A stretch of DNA of 5,368 nt, taken from Bacillota bacterium (GTDB taxonomy: Bacteria > Bacillota > Clostridia > Christensenellales > Aristaeellaceae). Position numbers and translations under genes: made by a program. Below are positions 4,863 to 5,368 of this stretch, piece by piece (the first letter of the stretch is position 1; each line of letters opens with the position of its first letter). The notes under the pieces are model-generated. The model had not been told where the DNA came from and did not search any database. It was given only the letters and a program-made list of their open reading frames with translations. Where the stretch lies: assembly GCA_009787135.1 (NCBI GenBank), contig WRGP01000100.1, positions 1 through 5,368 of the forward strand, in the 5' to 3' direction.

Positions 4863-5368
4863 CTACTGCTCCTGGCTCATTTCAGGCATGCCTCCGCCGT
4901 TTTGCTTGTTGTTGTCCAATCTGCTCACGCTCACCTCATACGCTGTTTTCTCCACGATAGAGCCGTCCGGCATCTGCTTTTGATACGGGCGGCTTTGGAG
5001 CCTGCCCTCCACGGAGATATGGCTGCCCACGGTCAGCTTTGCCGCGAAGCGCGCGTTCCGCCCCCAGGCGATGCAGGGAATGTAATCGCTCTTGCCAAAG
5101 GCCCGGTTGACCGCGAGCATCATGTCCGCAATCTCACGGCCAAAGGGGGTTGTCCGATAGGCCGGGGGCTTGCACAGCGCGCCGGTGAGGTAAACGATGT
5201 TGGGGTTGTCCTCCGCCGAGGGGGGGGTCAGCCGCTGCGCGAACGCCGTAATAAGCAGGCGCCCAACGCCATCAACCATTTTATTGTAGGAGCGAACCTG
5301 CCCCTCCAGATGCAGCGGCAGGTTCGGCTCGGGCGACACCAAGTCAAGCAGGCGCTCGCTGGCGGTTA
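4863..5368 (-). CDS. Tandem OB-fold single-stranded DNA-binding protein, 5' end cut by window edge
   Basis: This gene encodes an SSB-family protein; 167 residues are visible and the frame remains open at the right edge, so the start is outside. The second OB-fold, encoded from about 5201 to 4900, is a clear SSB domain: NIVYLTGALCKPP, then PFGREIADMMLAVNR, IPCIAWGRNARFA, VEGRLQSRPYQ and TAYEVSVSRLD. Upstream (5229-5368) lies the end of another OB-like unit (LHLEGQVRSYN, then RLLITAFAQRL), joined by a linker containing TPPSAED. This two-OB layout matches a clostridial SSB-like group I recall, distinct from the one-OB SSB encoded between rpsF and rpsR. The C-terminus (MPEMSQEQ) lacks the acidic DDIPF-type tip that recruits partner proteins in classical SSB. 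The TTG at 5342 is not a credible start because coding similarity continues upstream of it. The gene converges on the recA run and has its own terminator. Probable role: an accessory or specialised SSB rather than the main replication SSB. Confidence 0.85.
   Translation of the reverse strand, partial: TASERLLDLVSPEPNLPLHLEGQVRSYNKMVDGVGRLLITAFAQRLTPPSAEDNPNIVYLTGALCKPPAYRTTPFGREIADMMLAVNRAFGKSDYIPCIAWGRNARFAAKLTVGSHISVEGRLQSRPYQKQMPDGSIVEKTAYEVSVSRLDNNKQNGGGMPEMSQEQ

Noticed and set aside
5340..5342. TTG as the start of the SSB-like gene
   Set aside because: The frame continues without a stop to the window edge, and the residues after this codon begin mid-way through an OB-like unit, so the gene is cut by the window.

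Overview
This window is a compact, GC-rich stretch of bacterial chromosome. The gene order rimO-pgsA-cinA-recA is a classic Firmicutes arrangement, especially in Clostridia, where an ftsK/spoIIIE-type gene often lies upstream. Protein details agree: RecA has the TTTGGRALKFY form of its L2 region, and YjbQ and the SSB-like protein resemble clostridial versions. My best guess is a GC-rich, probably anaerobic member of the Clostridia. Genus or family cannot be set from the sequence alone.

Layout. Positions 56-4768 hold five tightly packed plus-strand genes: rimO (S12 methylthiotransferase), pgsA (phosphatidylglycerophosphate synthase), cinA (nicotinamide-nucleotide amidase/CinA), recA (recombinase) and a yjbQ-family gene. 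rimO/pgsA and pgsA/cinA overlap by ATGA, and yjbQ starts one base after the recA stop. The only sizeable gap inside the run is the 70-bp cinA-recA spacer, which has a plausible sigma-A-type promoter but no recognisable Gram-positive LexA box. Positions 4769-4862 are a convergent intergenic region full of inverted repeats, including a hairpin with a U-tract that suits the minus-strand gene. Positions 4863-5368 hold the 3' part of a minus-strand gene for a tandem-OB-fold, single-stranded-DNA-binding protein, cut by the window edge.

How the genes fit together. The run mixes translation (RimO), membrane lipid synthesis (PgsA), pyridine-nucleotide salvage (CinA) and recombination/repair (RecA). 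cinA-recA linkage is well known and in pneumococcus is competence-induced. RecA and the convergent SSB-like protein both act on single-stranded DNA.

I see no undescribed multi-gene system, mobile element, CRISPR array or RNA gene. The points most worth a second look are a G-quadruplex-type motif in the unusual 3' tail of cinA beside recA, a Phe at a normally His position in RecA loop L1, an Asn at a normally His position in YjbQ, the absence of a LexA box in the recA leader, and a C8 tract in the SSB interdomain linker.
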